The position numbers and the translations under genes were made by a program. Positions 51,644 through 61,715 of a stretch of 64,000 nt of DNA are shown in pieces. Positions within the stretch are counted from its first letter, which is position 1, and each line of letters opens with the position of its first letter. Source of the stretch: Solirubrobacter sp963724195 (GTDB lineage: Bacteria; Actinomycetota; Thermoleophilia; Solirubrobacterales; Solirubrobacteraceae); NCBI GenBank assembly GCA_963724195.1, contig CAVRTQ010000022.1, positions 1 through 64,000 on the forward strand, read 5' to 3'. The notes below the pieces were generated by a model. That model saw only the letters and a list, made by a program, of their open reading frames with translations. It did not search any database and was not told where the DNA came from.

Positions 51644-52470
51644 CTGAACTTCTTCCGCCAGCGGGCCAGCCCCATGTGGAGCTGGTCCAACGGCGTGGCG
51701 GCCAGCATCGCGTCGGCGTCCTCGCCGCAGCCGGCGCGGACGCGCGTCTCCATGGCCGCGACGAAGCCGGCCTCGCCGTCGGTCGAACCCTCCAGCTCCA
51801 CCTGGACGTCGAGGGCTTCGAGCGCCCGGTCCAGCTGCTCGGGGCGGGCCTCGCCGAAATGGGTGAGGCCGAGCGCGACGGGCTCCCACGCTCGCACGAG
51901 CGCGATCGACTGCTTCCAGGCCGCGACGTCGATGTCCGGCGGCGGTGTCGGCGCGACGGTGAACTCGTGCGGCGGGATGCGCGCGCCGCCGACGTCGCCC
52001 ACGAACGCCCAGCGCGACGGCTCGTGGAAATAACAGACGTGGTGGGACGCGTGGCCGGGCGTGTACTCGACGCGGAACGCGCCCTCGATGTCGGTCTCGC
52101 CGCCCTTGAGCACGCGCAGGTTCTCCTCCGGCAGCGGGACCATCTCGCCCCACAGCGCACGCAGGCCCTCGTCACCGCCGTACAGGCGCCCGGCCGAGGC
52201 CATCAGGCGCGACGGATCGACCAGGTGCGGTGCGCCGCGCTCGTGGACGTAGACCGGCAGGTCCGGCCAGCGCCGCACGAGCGCACCGGAGACGCCGGCG
52301 TGGTCGAAGTGGATGTGCGTGAGCAGCAGCGCGCGCGGGCGTTGGCCGTCGAGCGCGGCGAGCAGCGTCTCCTCGGTGGCGCCGGGCCCCGGGTCGATCA
52401 GGACCCCGTCGACCTCCCAGCAGCAGATGACCTTCTCTTGTCCCTGATGGCGCACATCGATGGCCCGCAT
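51640..52470 (-). CDS. Metallo-beta-lactamase fold hydrolase
   Basis: Intact, 276 residues from ATG 52470 (MRAIDVRHQGQEKVICCW). Metal motif THIHFDHAG (HxHxDH), then HASHHVCYF and FVGDVGGARI (Asp), GLTHFGEARPEQL (His). A C-terminal helical domain follows. Glyoxalase-II-like; the substrate is probably a thioester or lactone. Single gene. Confidence 0.9.
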   Translation of the reverse strand: MRAIDVRHQGQEKVICCWEVDGVLIDPGPGATEETLLAALDGQRPRALLLTHIHFDHAGVSGALVRRWPDLPVYVHERGAPHLVDPSRLMASAGRLYGGDEGLRALWGEMVPLPEENLRVLKGGETDIEGAFRVEYTPGHASHHVCYFHEPSRWAFVGDVGGARIPPHEFTVAPTPPPDIDVAAWKQSIALVRAWEPVALGLTHFGEARPEQLDRALEALDVQVELEGSTDGEAGFVAAMETRVRAGCGEDADAMLAATPLDQLHMGLARWRKKFS

Positions 52471-52600
52471 CGGGCACACCCTAGGGATTCGACGACCGCC
52501 GAGGGGCTGTTCCGCCGATCGAAGGAACTTAAGGGAACGGCGAAGCTCAAGTCAGTTTGGAAGGCGAACGAGGTGCAGATAGAGTCGAGCATGGGAGACA

Positions 52601-53234
52601 TTGCGAGTGCTCATCGCGGACGACCACCCGCTGTTCCTTTCGCGATCGCCACAGCGTCAATTAGCGAGGAAGGAGCTGGAGCTCGTCGGTCAGGCCAGTA
52701 CGGGCCGCGAGGCGATCGCGGCGGCGCTGGACACCAAGCCGGATCTCGCCGTGTTGGACGTCGAGATGACCGGATCTCGACGGGCTGGAGGTGCTGGAGG
52801 CGATGAAGCGCGAAGGGCTTGAGCACGCGGGTGCTGTTCGTGTCGGGCAGCCTCGACGCGGCGAAGTGCTACGACCTGATCGAGGCGGGCGCAGCCGGCG
52901 TGCTGGAGAAGGACGCGATGCCGGAGCAGATCGGCGACGCGCTGATCCGCATCTCGCAGGGTGAGACGGTGCTGGCGCCGTCGGTCGCAGGACGGCGCTG
53001 ATGCGCGAGGTGCGCGATCGGCGGCGAGCGGACGCAGACCGTGCTCTCCCGGCGCGAGGCCGAGGTGCTCGAGTTCCTCGCCGCCGGTCTGTCGGCGCCG
53101 CAGATCGCGAGCAGAGCTGCACCTCTCCCCCGTCGACGATCAAGACGCACCTGCAGCGTCTGTACGAGCGGCTCGGGGTGAGCGACCGCGCGGCGGCCGT
53201 GGCCGAGGGCACGCGTCGCGGCCTGATCGAGTGA
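52601..53234 (+). CDS. LuxR/NarL-type response regulator (about four frameshifts)
   Basis: Receiver start RVLIADDHPLF, phospho-Asp in PDLAVLDVEM, RVLFVSGSLDAAKCYDLIEA, GVLEKDAMPEQIG (Lys), and a LuxR helix-turn-helix (TVLSRREAEVLEFLAAGLSA, then STIKTHLQRLYERLGVSDRA). TTG start. Single-base shifts near 52770, 52815, 52990, 53035 and 53125 break it. It starts the densely frameshifted part of the window. The partner kinase is not adjacent. Confidence 0.8.
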
Positions 53235-53279
53235 CCGAGCTCCTCTTTTTGCCCCGGGGGTGGACTATCGTCGTGGAAT

Positions 53280-55260
53280 GACGCATCGCCTCCCCGAGCG
53301 CGACCGGCCGTGGATGATGCGCACCTACGCGGGCCATTCCACGGCGGCCAGGTCCAATGAGCTGTACCGGCGCAACCTGGCCAAGGGCCAGACCGGGCTC
53401 TCCGTAGCGTTCGACCTGCCGACGCAGACGGGGTACGACGCCGACCACGAGCTCGCGCGCGGCGAGGTCGGCAAGGTCGGCGTGCCGGTGGCGCACCGCG
53501 GCGACATGGCGGCGCTGATGGACGGCATCCCGCTCGACGCGATGAACACGTCGATGACGATCAACGCGACGGCGGCGTGGCTGCTGGCGCTGTACATCGT
53601 CGCGGCGGAGGAGCAGGGGTTCGCCGCGGACGCGCTGTCCGGGACGACCCAGAACGACATCATCAAGGAGTACCTCTCGCGCGGGACCTACGCGTTCCCG
53701 CCCGAGCCGTCGATGCGGCTGATCGCGGACATGGTCGCCTACACGGTCGAGCACGTCCCGCGCTGGAACCCCGTGAACATCTGCTCCTACCACCTGCAGG
53801 AGGCGGGGGCGACGCCGGTGCAGGAGATCGCGTTCTCGATGGCGACGGCGTGCGCCGTGCTGGACGCGGTGGCCGAGCGGGTGCCGGCGGACGCGCATGG
53901 CGGCCGTGTTCGGGCGGATCTCGTTCTTCGTCAACGCCGGCGTGCGCTTCGTCGAGGAGCACGCGAAGCTGCGGGCGATGGGCGTGCTGTGGGAGGAGCT
54001 GGGGCGTTCGCGGTACGGCGTGACCGACGAGAAGGCGCTGCGGTTCCGCTACGGCGTGCAGGTGAACTCGCTGGGGCTGACCGAGTCCCAGCCGGAGAAC
54101 AACGTGCAGCGGATCGTGCTCGAGGCGTTGGCGGTGACGCTCGGGCGCAGCGCTCGCGCGCGGGCGGTCCAGCTGCCGGCGTGGAACGAGGCGCTGGGGC
54201 TCCCGCGCCCGTGGGACCAGCAGTGGGCGCTGCGGATCCAGCAGGTCCTGGCGTACGAGACCGACCTGCTGGACTACCCGGACATCTTCGAGGGCTCGGT
54301 GGTGATGGACGGGCTCGTCGGGGAGCTGCTGGACGGCGCCCGGGCGGAGATGGCGCGCGTCGAGGAGCGCGGCGGCGCGGTCGAGGCCGTGCCCTACATG
54401 AAGGCCGCGCTGGTCGATTCCCACCGCGCGCGGATCGCGCGGATCGAGTCCGGCGAGCAGGTCTTGGTGGGCGTGAACAGGTTCACGGAGACCGAGCCTT
54501 CGCCGCTGAGCGGGCGAGGACGGCGGGATCCTGGTGGTCGACCCGGGCGTCGAGGCCGAGGCGCGCGAGGCGCTGGCGGCGTGGCGGTCGCAGCGCGGGG
54601 ACGTGTCGGCGGCGCTGGACGAGCTCCGGCGCGTGGCCGCGAGCGACGAGAACATCATGGACGCGACGCTCGCCGCCGCCCGCGCGGGCGTGACCACCGG
54701 CGAATGGGCGGGTGCGCTGCGCGACGTCTTCGGCGGCTACCGCGCGCCGACCGGCGTCGGCGAGGCCGCCTCCCCCGCCGCCGACGAGGACCTGCGCGAC
54801 GAGGTCGCGCGCGTGTCGCGAGGCGCTCGGCCGCACGCTGAAGATCCTCGTCGGCAAGCCCGGGCTCGACGGGCACTCCAACGGCGCCGAGCAGATCGCC
54901 GTCCGCGCGCGCGACGCGGGCATGGACGTCGTCTACGAGGGGATCCGGTTGACGCCCGCGCAGATCGCCCGGTCCGCCGTGGACGAGGGCGTCCACGTGA
55001 TCGGCCTCTCGATCCTGAGCGGGTCGCACCGCGAGCTGATCCCGGACGTGATCGCCGCGCTGGACGGCGCGGACATCCCCGTCGTCGTCGGCGGCATCAT
55101 CCCCGAAGCCGACGTCCCGGAGCTCAAGGCCGCGGGCGTCGCCGCCGTGTACACGCCCAAGGACTTCGAGCTCGACCGGATCATGCACGAGATCACCGCG
55201 CTCGTCGCCGCCTGCGTGGCGCCGCCGAGGGCGGCGACGAGTCGCGTCGCGGGTGCGTGA
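53280..55260 (+). CDS. ecm: Ethylmalonyl-CoA mutase, B12-dependent (at least three frameshifts)
   Basis: Acyl-CoA mutase with an N-terminal TIM barrel and C-terminal B12-binding domain in one chain. Sequence follows Ecm/MeaA rather than MutA/B: RTYAGHSTAARSNELYRRNL, KGQTGLSVAFDLPTQTGYDA, SGTTQNDIIKEYLSRGTYAF, NICSYHLQEAGATPVQE, SLGLTESQPENNVQRIV. B12 ligand in GLDGHSNGAEQIAV. It converts ethylmalonyl-CoA, the CCR product, to methylsuccinyl-CoA. Breaks near 53898, 54515 and 54827. The stop overlaps the meaB start. Confidence 0.92.
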
Positions 55261-56313
55261 CGCTGCGGCGGCGCGGCTGCGCGCGCGGGCGACCGGCGAT
55301 CGCGCCGTCGCGCCGGCGGCGCTCAACCTGCTCGAGACGCGCACGGCGCGCGCGGAGGCGGCCGCGCTCGTCTCCGCCGCCGGGGACGGCGCCGGGCACG
55401 TCGTCGGCGTCACCGGGCCGCCCGGGCGTGGGCAAGTCGACGCTGCTCAGCGCGCTGCTGCGGGAGTGGCGCTCGCGCGGGGAGTCGGTGGCGGTGCTCG
55501 CGGTCGACCCGTCCTCCAAGCGCAGCGGCGGCGCGCTGCTCGGCGATCGCGCCCGGATCGAGCACGACCCCGCCGACCGCGACGTGTTCATCCGCTCGAT
55601 GGCCGCGGGCGAGCGCCTCGGCGGCCTCGCCCCCGCGACCCGCGCCGCCGCGCAGGCGCTGGCGAACGCGTTCGACGTCGTCGTCATCGAGACCGTCGGC
55701 GTCGGCCAGTCCGAGACCGACGTGGCCGAGGCCGCGGACACCGTCACCGTGGTCGTCCAGCCCGGGTCCGGCGACGCCCTCCAGTTCCTGAAGGCCGGGA
55801 TCATGGAGGTGCCGGACGTGCTGGTGGTCACCAAGGCCGACCTCGGCGCCGCCGCGCGGCGCGCCGAGGAGGACCTCCGCGTCGCGCTGCGCGCGCTCGG
55901 CGCCCGCACCACGCCGGTCCTCGCCGTGTCCTCGATCGCGCCGGCGTCCGGGATCGACGCGCTCGCCGACGCGCTGGCCGCGCACCGCGCGGCGCTCGAC
56001 ATCGCGCGCACCGCGTGCGCGTGCGGCGGCTGGGCGCGCTCGCCGACTTCGTCCACGAGTACGGCGAGCGCGGGTTGCGCGCGGTCGGCGGCCGCCGCGC
56101 CGCGCGCCGCGCGCTCGAGGCGCAGGACCCGCGCTCGGGGAGCCCGCGTTGCTGGCGTTCCTCGAGCGCCAGATGGGATCGACGTACGAACGGCTCATCG
56201 AGGGGGAAGGGAGCGGCGTTTCCGCCTCCGGCGCGGCGCGAACATCGCGACGGATCCGAGCCTCCGCCAGGACACTCGATCACGACCGCGCTCACAAACG
56301 TGCCAAACTCTGA
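55253..56313 (+). CDS. meaB: MeaB/ArgK-type GTPase chaperone of B12 mutases (three frameshifts)
   Basis: G-protein motifs: VTGPPGVGKSTLLSALL (P-loop), VAVLAVDPSSKRSGGALLGD, VVIETVGVGQSETDVA, VVTKADLGA (NKxD-like). It guards and reloads adenosylcobalamin in acyl-CoA mutases. The GTG start overlaps the ecm stop, so the two are coupled. Shifts near 55425 (extra G in the P-loop), 56017 and 56135. The last ~40 codons (RLIEGEGSGVSASGAA...) come from palindromic element copy 3. Confidence 0.92.
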
Positions 56314-56428
56314 CGGTACGTTTGGTGATCGAGCCGAGCGTGCGCCACGCGTGCGACTCCGAGAGCGGACCATCGCCGTCAGCGGAGCCGAGCGTTCCGC
56401 GCCAGCATCCCCCTCGGTGGCCGCCGTT
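56189..56428. repeat. Palindromic intergenic element, copy 3
   Basis: 240-bp imperfect palindrome between convergent meaB and SDR genes. Left outer arm AACGGCTCATCGAGGGGGAA (56189 on) and the inner block CTCGATCACGACCGCGCTC (56275-56293) are exact copies of those in copy 2 (43920 on; 44099-44117). The right outer arm (minus strand from 56428) reads AACGGCGGCCACCGAGGGGG. Central pairing CACAAACGT (56293-56301) with ACGTTTGGTG (56318-56327), and CTCGATCA with TGATCGAG just outside. The centre is within 2 bp of the arm midpoint. Confidence 0.75.
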
Positions 56429-56464
56429 CCGACCGCGCCGTACTCGGCGCGCCGTGACGCCAGC

Positions 56465-57384
56465 CTACGCGTTAGCGAGCCGCTCGCAGAGCTTCCACAG
56501 CTCCTCGCGCGCCTCGACGCCATCCGGCGAGGCGCCGAAGCGGTAGTGGGTCGGGCGCACGCGCGGTCCATCCACAGCTTGCCCGTGGACTGCAGCGGCT
56601 CGGCGGCGCCGCCGAGCCAGACGATCGTGTCCGCGCCCTCCGCGTCGCTGCGCAGGATCGGGCCGGCGACCTTGCGGAACACCGGCATCGCGTGCTGGAT
56701 GCCGGCGGTGTCGGCCCAGCCGGGGTGCATCGAGTGGACGACGATGCCCGTGCCGGCGAGGCGCGTCGCGAGCTGCTCGGTGATCACGACCTCGGCGCGC
56801 TTGGAGCGGGCGTAGAAGGTCTTCGGGTTGTACTCGTCGTGCTCGGACATGAGGTCGCCGGGGCGCAGCGCCTGGGTGTACATCCCGCCGGAGGTGACGT
56901 TGATGACGCGCGCCGGGGCGTTGGCCGCCAGCACCGGCGCCAGCGCCTGGATCAGCACGAACGGCCCGAGCACGTGGGTGGCGAACGTGAGCTCGACGTC
57001 GTCGACCGAGCGTGAGCGCTCGCCCGGCATCACGCCCGCGTTGTTGACCAGCACGTCGAGCCGCTCGACGCCCGCCGCCAGCTCGCGCAACGCGCGCGAC
57101 GCTCGAGACGTCGCAGGCCACGCCGCGCACGTCGCCGCGACAGCGCCTGCTCGGCATCCTTCGCGCGCTGCTCGTTGCGCGCCACCGCGAGCACGGTCGC
57201 GCCCAAGGACGGCGAAGCCCTGCGCGGCGGCGAGCCCGATCCCCGACGCGGCGCCCGTGACCATCACGACCTGCCCGTCCATCCGCGGCGGATCGGCCGG
57301 CCAGCCCGGCAGCCGGCGGCGGAGCACGAGGCCGAGTTTGCCGTAGCCGGGCGCGATCGTGCGGTCCAGGAGCGTGTCGAGCAT
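56465..57384 (-). CDS. Short-chain dehydrogenase/reductase (three frameshifts)
   Basis: Rossmann SDR: VVMVTGAASGIGLAAAQGF (TGxxxGIG), DVLVNNAGVMPGERS (NNAG), INVTSGGMYTQAL (Ser), and YARSKRAEVV (YxxxK active site). About 306 residues. N-terminal extension MLDTLLDRTIAPGYGKLGLV. Breaks near 57205, 57105 and 56560; the corrected end is ELWKLCERLANA at 56465. It oxidises or reduces an alcohol/ketone with NAD(P); substrate unknown. Confidence 0.87.
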
Positions 57385-57484
57385 CTACCCGGGCTACGCG
57401 ATGCGGTGGAGGCACGGATCAACCACCTGGTTGATGTGGAGCCGCCTCACCGATCGTGAACACGCCGCAGCCCAACTCGGCAAC

Positions 57485-58180
57485 GTGATCGAGATCGAGC
57501 ATCTGCACAAGCGCTACGGGGACGTCGTCGCCGTCGAGGACGTCACGCCTCACCGTCGAGCCGAACGAGATCTTCGGGATCATCGGCACCAACGGCGCCG
57601 GGCAAGACCACGACGGTCGAGTGCCTCACCGGCGTGCGCGACCCCGGACCGGGGCCGGATCGACGTGCTCGGCTTCGACCCGGTCACGCAGCGCGACGAG
57701 ATCCGCGCCCGCGTCGGCGTCCAGCTGCAGGCGAGCGCGCTCCCCGACCGCCTGACCGTCCACGAGGCGCTCGCCCTCTACGCCTCGTTCTATCCCGACC
57801 CGCGCGACCCGGACGAGCTGATCGACGCTGCTCGGCCTCACCCACCGCCGCGACGCCCGCTACGGCAAGCTCTCCGGCGGCGAGAAGCAGCGCGTCTCGG
57901 TCGGCCTCGCGCTGATCGGCAAGCCGCAGATCGCCGTCCTGGACGAGCTCACCACCGGCCTGGACCCGCACGCGCGCCGCGAAGCCTGGGCCTGATCGAG
58001 CGCCTCAAGGACGACGGCCTGACCGTCGTCCTCGTCAGCCACTTCATGGACGAGGTCGAGCGCCTGTGCGACCGCGTCGCCGTCATCCACCAGGGCCGCG
58101 TCGTCGCGCTCGACACGCCGCACAACCTCGCCGACCACCGGCGTCTCGAGGACGCCTTCGTGGAGTTGACCGCCGCATGA
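57485..58180 (+). CDS. ABC exporter ATP-binding protein (about five frameshifts)
   Basis: GTG start. Walker A GTNGAGKTTTVECLTG (an extra G interrupts it near 57603), signature YGKLSGGEKQRVSVGLALI, Walker B IAVLDELTTGLDPHARRE, switch VVLVSHFMDEVERL. Other breaks near 57551, 57648, 57833 and 57990. About 230 residues. The stop overlaps the permease start (ATGA). Confidence 0.87.
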   Translation: MIEIEHLHKRYGDVVAVEDVTPHRRAERDLRDHRHQRRRARPRRSSASPACATPDRGRIDVLGFDPVTQRDEIRARVGVQLQASALPDRLTVHEALALYASFYPDPRDPDELIDAARPHPPPRRPLRQALRRREAARLGRPRADRQAADRRPGRAHHRPGPARAPRSLGLIERLKDDGLTVVLVSHFMDEVERLCDRVAVIHQGRVVALDTPHNLADHRRLEDAFVELTAA

Positions 58181-58914
58181 ACAAGCTCATCAAGACCGAG
58201 GCGAAGCTCGTCGTCCGCGAGCCGATCGGCCTCGCCTTCAGCCTGCTGCTCCCGCTCGGCCTCGTCCTCGCGTTCGGGCTCTCGGCGGGCGTGACCAAGC
58301 CCGACCCGAACCTCGACGGCCAGATCCCGCTCGACACCGTCCTCCCCAGCCTCGCGCTCGCCCTCTCCTTCGGCATGCTCGCGATCTTCATGCTCCCCGG
58401 CTTCATGGCCGACTACCGCGCCCGCGGCATCCTGCGCCGGCTCTCGACCACGCCCGTGCACCCCGCGAAGCTGCTCGCCGCCCAGGTCGCGGTCCAGGCC
58501 GTGATCGCCCTGATCTCCGTCCCGCTCGTGCTCGGCCTCGGCGTCGCGCTCGGCATGAACCTGCCCGAGCAGCCGCTGACCGTGCTCGGCGTCGTCGCTG
58601 CTCGGCGGCACCGCGCTGTTCGCCGTCGGCACGCTCGTCTCCGCGGTCGCGCCCGACCCGAAGATCGGCTGGACGTCTACAGCGCCGCGTTCTTCTTCCC
58701 GAGCCTGTTCTTCGCCGGCATCTGGCTGCCGAAGGAGCAGATGCCGGACTGGCTCAGCGCGGATCGGCGACTTCACGCCGCTCGGCGCGTTCCGCGAGTC
58801 GCTGGAGAACGCGTTCACGGGCACCGCCCAGGACCCGCTGATGCTGCTCACGCTCGCGCGTCACCGCGGTCGCTCGCGGGCACGGTCGCGGCTAGGGTCT
58901 TCCGCTGGGAGTGA
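58177..58914 (+). CDS. ABC-2 type exporter permease (about four frameshifts)
   Basis: Membrane protein of about 245 residues: EPIGLAFSLLLPLGLVLAFG, LPSLALALSFGMLAIFMLPG, RRLSTTPVHPAKLLAAQVAV, DVYSAAFFFPSLFFAGIWLP, ending AARVFRWE. Breaks near 58598, 58672, 58768 and 58858. Coupled to the ATPase and, by GTGA, to the histidine kinase, so export and signalling form one operon. Confidence 0.85.
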   Translation: MNKLIKTEAKLVVREPIGLAFSLLLPLGLVLAFGLSAGVTKPDPNLDGQIPLDTVLPSLALALSFGMLAIFMLPGFMADYRARGILRRLSTTPVHPAKLLAAQVAVQAVIALISVPLVLGLGVALGMNLPEQPLTVLGVVAARRHRAVRRRHARLRGRARPEDRLDVYSAAFFFPSLFFAGIWLPKEQMPDWLSADRRLHAARRVPRVAGERVHGHRPGPADAAHARASPRSLAGTVAARVFRWE

Positions 58915-60017
58915 GCACGCCCGGCCGACATCTGGCAGCGCCGCGTCGGAGGGCGCGCTCCCGGCGCTGCCGTACGTGCTGCTCGCGCTCTCGACGGCCG
59001 CGCGGCACGCTGATCGACGACGCGCACGGCGCCCGGCCCGACGCTCGCGCTCGCCGCCGCTGACGCTGCGCGTGGATGCTCGCGTCTGCGCGACCGCCCG
59101 CGGCTACGCCGGGCTCTACGTCACCGGCCTGCTCGTGTTGCGCCGCCGCGCTGGTCACGCGCAGCCCGCTGTACGGCTTCTTCGTGTTCATCGGCTACCT
59201 GTCCGTGGACCACCTGCCCGGCTGGTGGAAGGCGCCGCCGGTCGATCGTCACCGCCCTGCTCAGCGCGGTCTGCCAGGCCGGCGGCTGGCCGCTGCAGGA
59301 CTACGCCCTCCCCGCGCTGTTCCCCGCCCTCGCCGCTCGTCAACGTCCTGATCGCGGGCCTGATGTTCATCGTCACGCTGCAACATGGAGGAGCGCGAGC
59401 GCGAGGCCGGGCGCGATGCAGGAGCGCCAGCGCGCCGCGCGCGAGATCCACGACACGCTCGCGCAGGGCCTGGCGGGGATCGTCGCGCAGCTCGAAGCGG
59501 CCGCCCAGGCCCGCGCACAGCGGCGCCGACGACGACGGCCACCTGCACGCCGCGACCCAGCTCGCCCGCGACAGCCTGGCCGAGGCGCGCCGCTCGGTGC
59601 GCGCGATCGGGCCGATGGAGCTCGAGCAGGCGCCGCCTGCCCGAGGCGATCGAGAAGGTCACGACGCACATGGTCGCAGACGAACGCCGTCCCCGCCCAG
59701 TTCACCACCACCGGCACGCCGCGCCCGATGCACCCGGAGGTCGAGGTCACGCTGCTGCGCGCCGCCCAGGAGGCGCTGACGAACGTCGCCCGCCACGCGC
59801 GACGCCTCCCGCGTCGGCCTCACGCTCTCCTACATGGAGGACGTCGTCACGCTCGACGTCCGCGACGACGGCGTCGGCTTCAGACCCCGGACGCAACGGC
59901 TACGGGCTCACCGGCATGCGCCAGCGCGTCACCGGCGTCGGCGGCGAGCTCGCCGTCGAGTCGGCGCCCGGCGAGGGCACCGCGATCTCCGCCAGCGTCC
60001 CCGCCGTCCCCGCATGA
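58911..60017 (+). CDS. Membrane sensor histidine kinase, HisKA_3 type (many frameshifts)
   Basis: N-terminal membrane helices (PYVLLALSTA, GYAGLYVTGLLVL, SPLYGFFVFIGYLSVDHLPG, VLIAGLMFIVTL), then the dimerisation/phospho-His motif RQRAAREIHDTLAQGLAGIV, and an ATPase domain (AAQEALTNVARHA, LDVRDDGVGF, YGLTGMRQRVTGVGGEL). At least eight shifts. The GTG start overlaps the permease stop; the stop overlaps the response-regulator ATG. It phosphorylates the 60014 regulator. Confidence 0.85.
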
Positions 60018-60701
60018 TCGATCAGCGCTGCTGATCGTCGACGACCACCCGGTCGTCCGCAACGGCCTGCGCGGCATCTTCACCGGCGACCCCGAGTTCG
60101 AGGTGCTGGGCGAGGCCTCCGACGGCCGCGAGGCGGTGACGCTCACGCTCGCCCGCAGGCCGCACGTCGTCCTGATGGACCTGCGGATGCCCGGCACCGA
60201 CGGGGTGACCGCGATCCGCGAGCTCGCCGAGAAGCGCCGGAGACGCGCGTGCTGGTGCTCACCACCTACAGCGACGACAGCGACGTGCTCGCCGCGATCG
60301 ACGCCGGCGCCACCGGCTACCTGCTCAAGGACGCGCCGCGGGAGGAGTTGCTGCGCGGCGTGCGCGCCGCCGCGCGCGGCGAGTCCGTGCTCTCCCCCGC
60401 GTCGCCGCGACGCTGCTCGGCCGCGTCCGCGCGCCGCAGCCCGAGACGCCGCTCTCCCCGCGCGAGCTCGAGGTGCTGCGGCTGATCGCCCGCGGCGCCA
60501 CGAACCGCGAGGCCGCCAAGCAGCTGTTCATCTCCGAAGCGACCGTCAAGACCCACCTGCTGCACGTCTACGCGAAGCTCGGCGTCAACGACCGCGCCGC
60601 CGCGGTCGCCGCGGCCTACGACCGGCGGCCTGCTCGGGCAGGTCCTAGGCCGAACGCCCGATTGTCGGCCGCGCCGTGCGCGCTCACCCGTATGTTCGTG
60701 A
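60014..60701 (+). CDS. NarL-type response regulator (about four frameshifts)
   Basis: Receiver: LLIVDDHPVVRNGLRGIF, VVLMDLRMPGTDG (phospho-Asp), LVLTTYSDDSDVLAAIDAGA, GYLLKDAPREELL. LuxR helix-turn-helix: LSPRELEVLRLIARGATNRE, AAKQLFISEATVKTHLLHVY. Shifts right after the start (near 60026), 60240, 60402 and 60622; the exact end is uncertain. Pairs with the 58911 kinase and probably regulates the flanking exporters. Confidence 0.85.
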
Positions 60702-60743
60702 ACGCCCGATGAGTTTTTCTCCGACCGGGAGTCTGCACTTCTG

Positions 60744-61715
60744 ATGACCACGAATCTCGCGATCGAAGCCTCAGGCCTCGTAAAGACCTTCGGCGAGGTC
60801 CGCGCCGTCGACGGCGTCGACCTCGCGGTCCCCCGCGGGTCGGTCTACGGCGTGCTCGGCCCCAACGGCGCCGGGAAGACGACCACGATCCGCATGCTCG
60901 CGACGCTGCTCCCGCCCGACGGCGGCAGCGCGCAGCGTGCTCGGCCACGACGTCGTCAAGGAGGCCGACGCGGTCCGCAGCGTCGTCAGCCTGACCGGCC
61001 AGATGGCCTCGGTGGACGAGGACCTGACGGGCCGCGAGAACCTGATCCTGCTCGGGCGCCTGTACGGCTTCAAGGGCAAGGGCGCGAAGGCCCGCGCCGA
61101 CGAGCTGCTGGGGCGTTCGGGCTCGAGGACGCCGCGACGCGGCTGACGAAGAACTACTCCGGCGGCATGCGCCGGCGGCTGGACATCGCCGCCAGCCTCG
61201 TCGTCACGCCCGAGCTGATGTTCCTCGACGAGCCGACCACCGGCCTGGACCCGCGCAGCCGCAACCAGGTGTGGGACATCATCCGCGCGCTGCGCGACGA
61301 CCGGCACCACGATCCTGCTCTGCACGCAGTACCTGGACGAGGCCGACCAGCTCGCGGACGGCATCGCCGTGATCGACAGCGGCAAGGTGATCGCCGAGGG
61401 CACGCCGGGCCAGCTGAAGGCGAGCGTCGGCAGCGCCACGCTGCACGTGCGGCTGCTGCAGACCCGAGCAGCGCGACGCAGGCCGAGACGATCCTGGCGC
61501 GTGAGCTCGGGCTCGTGCACCTCGAGCCCGACCCGTCGGCGCTGCAGCGTGCAGTGCGCCGGAGGCCGACAAGGGCGCCGAGGCGGTCGCCGCGCTCAGC
61601 CGCGCCGGCATCGGCGTCGCGTCGTTCTCGCTCGGCCAGCCGACGCCTCGACGAGGTCTTCCTCGCCCTGACCGGCCACACCGCCGAGAGCAAGGAAGAA
61701 GAGGTGAAGGCATGA
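60744..61715 (+). CDS. DrrA-like ABC exporter ATP-binding protein (about six frameshifts)
   Basis: Begins MTTNLAIEASGLVKTFGEVR. Walker A GPNGAGKTTTIRMLATLLPP, DEDLTGRENLILLGRLYGFK, signature NYSGGMRRRLDIAASLVVTP, Walker B MFLDEPTTGLDPRSR, and the long DrrA-type C-terminus ending LDEVFLALTGHTAE. Breaks near 60935, 61115, 61303, 61465, 61550 and 61640. Resembles daunorubicin-resistance ATPases; the substrate here is unknown. ATGA overlap with the permease. Confidence 0.9.
   Translation: MTTNLAIEASGLVKTFGEVRAVDGVDLAVPRGSVYGVLGPNGAGKTTTIRMLATLLPPDGGSAQRARPRRRQGGRRGPQRRQPDRPDGLGGRGPDGPREPDPARAPVRLQGQGREGPRRRAAGAFGLEDAATRLTKNYSGGMRRRLDIAASLVVTPELMFLDEPTTGLDPRSRNQVWDIIRALRDDRHHDPALHAVPGRGRPARGRHRRDRQRQGDRRGHAGPAEGERRQRHAARAAAADPSSATQAETILARELGLVHLEPDPSALQRAVRRRPTRAPRRSPRSAAPASASRRSRSASRRLDEVFLALTGHTAESKEEEVKA

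Noticed and set aside
53280..55260. Methylmalonyl-CoA mutase
   Set aside because: The sequence follows ethylmalonyl-CoA mutase motifs (RTYAGHSTAARSNELY, SGTTQNDIIKEY), and ccr is nearby, so Ecm fits better.
54534..56546. Very long alternative open frames on both strands, for example 670 codons here
   Set aside because: They are Arg/Ala/Pro-rich shadows typical of 70 % GC coding DNA; only stretches where they coincide with ecm or meaB after a frameshift are real.
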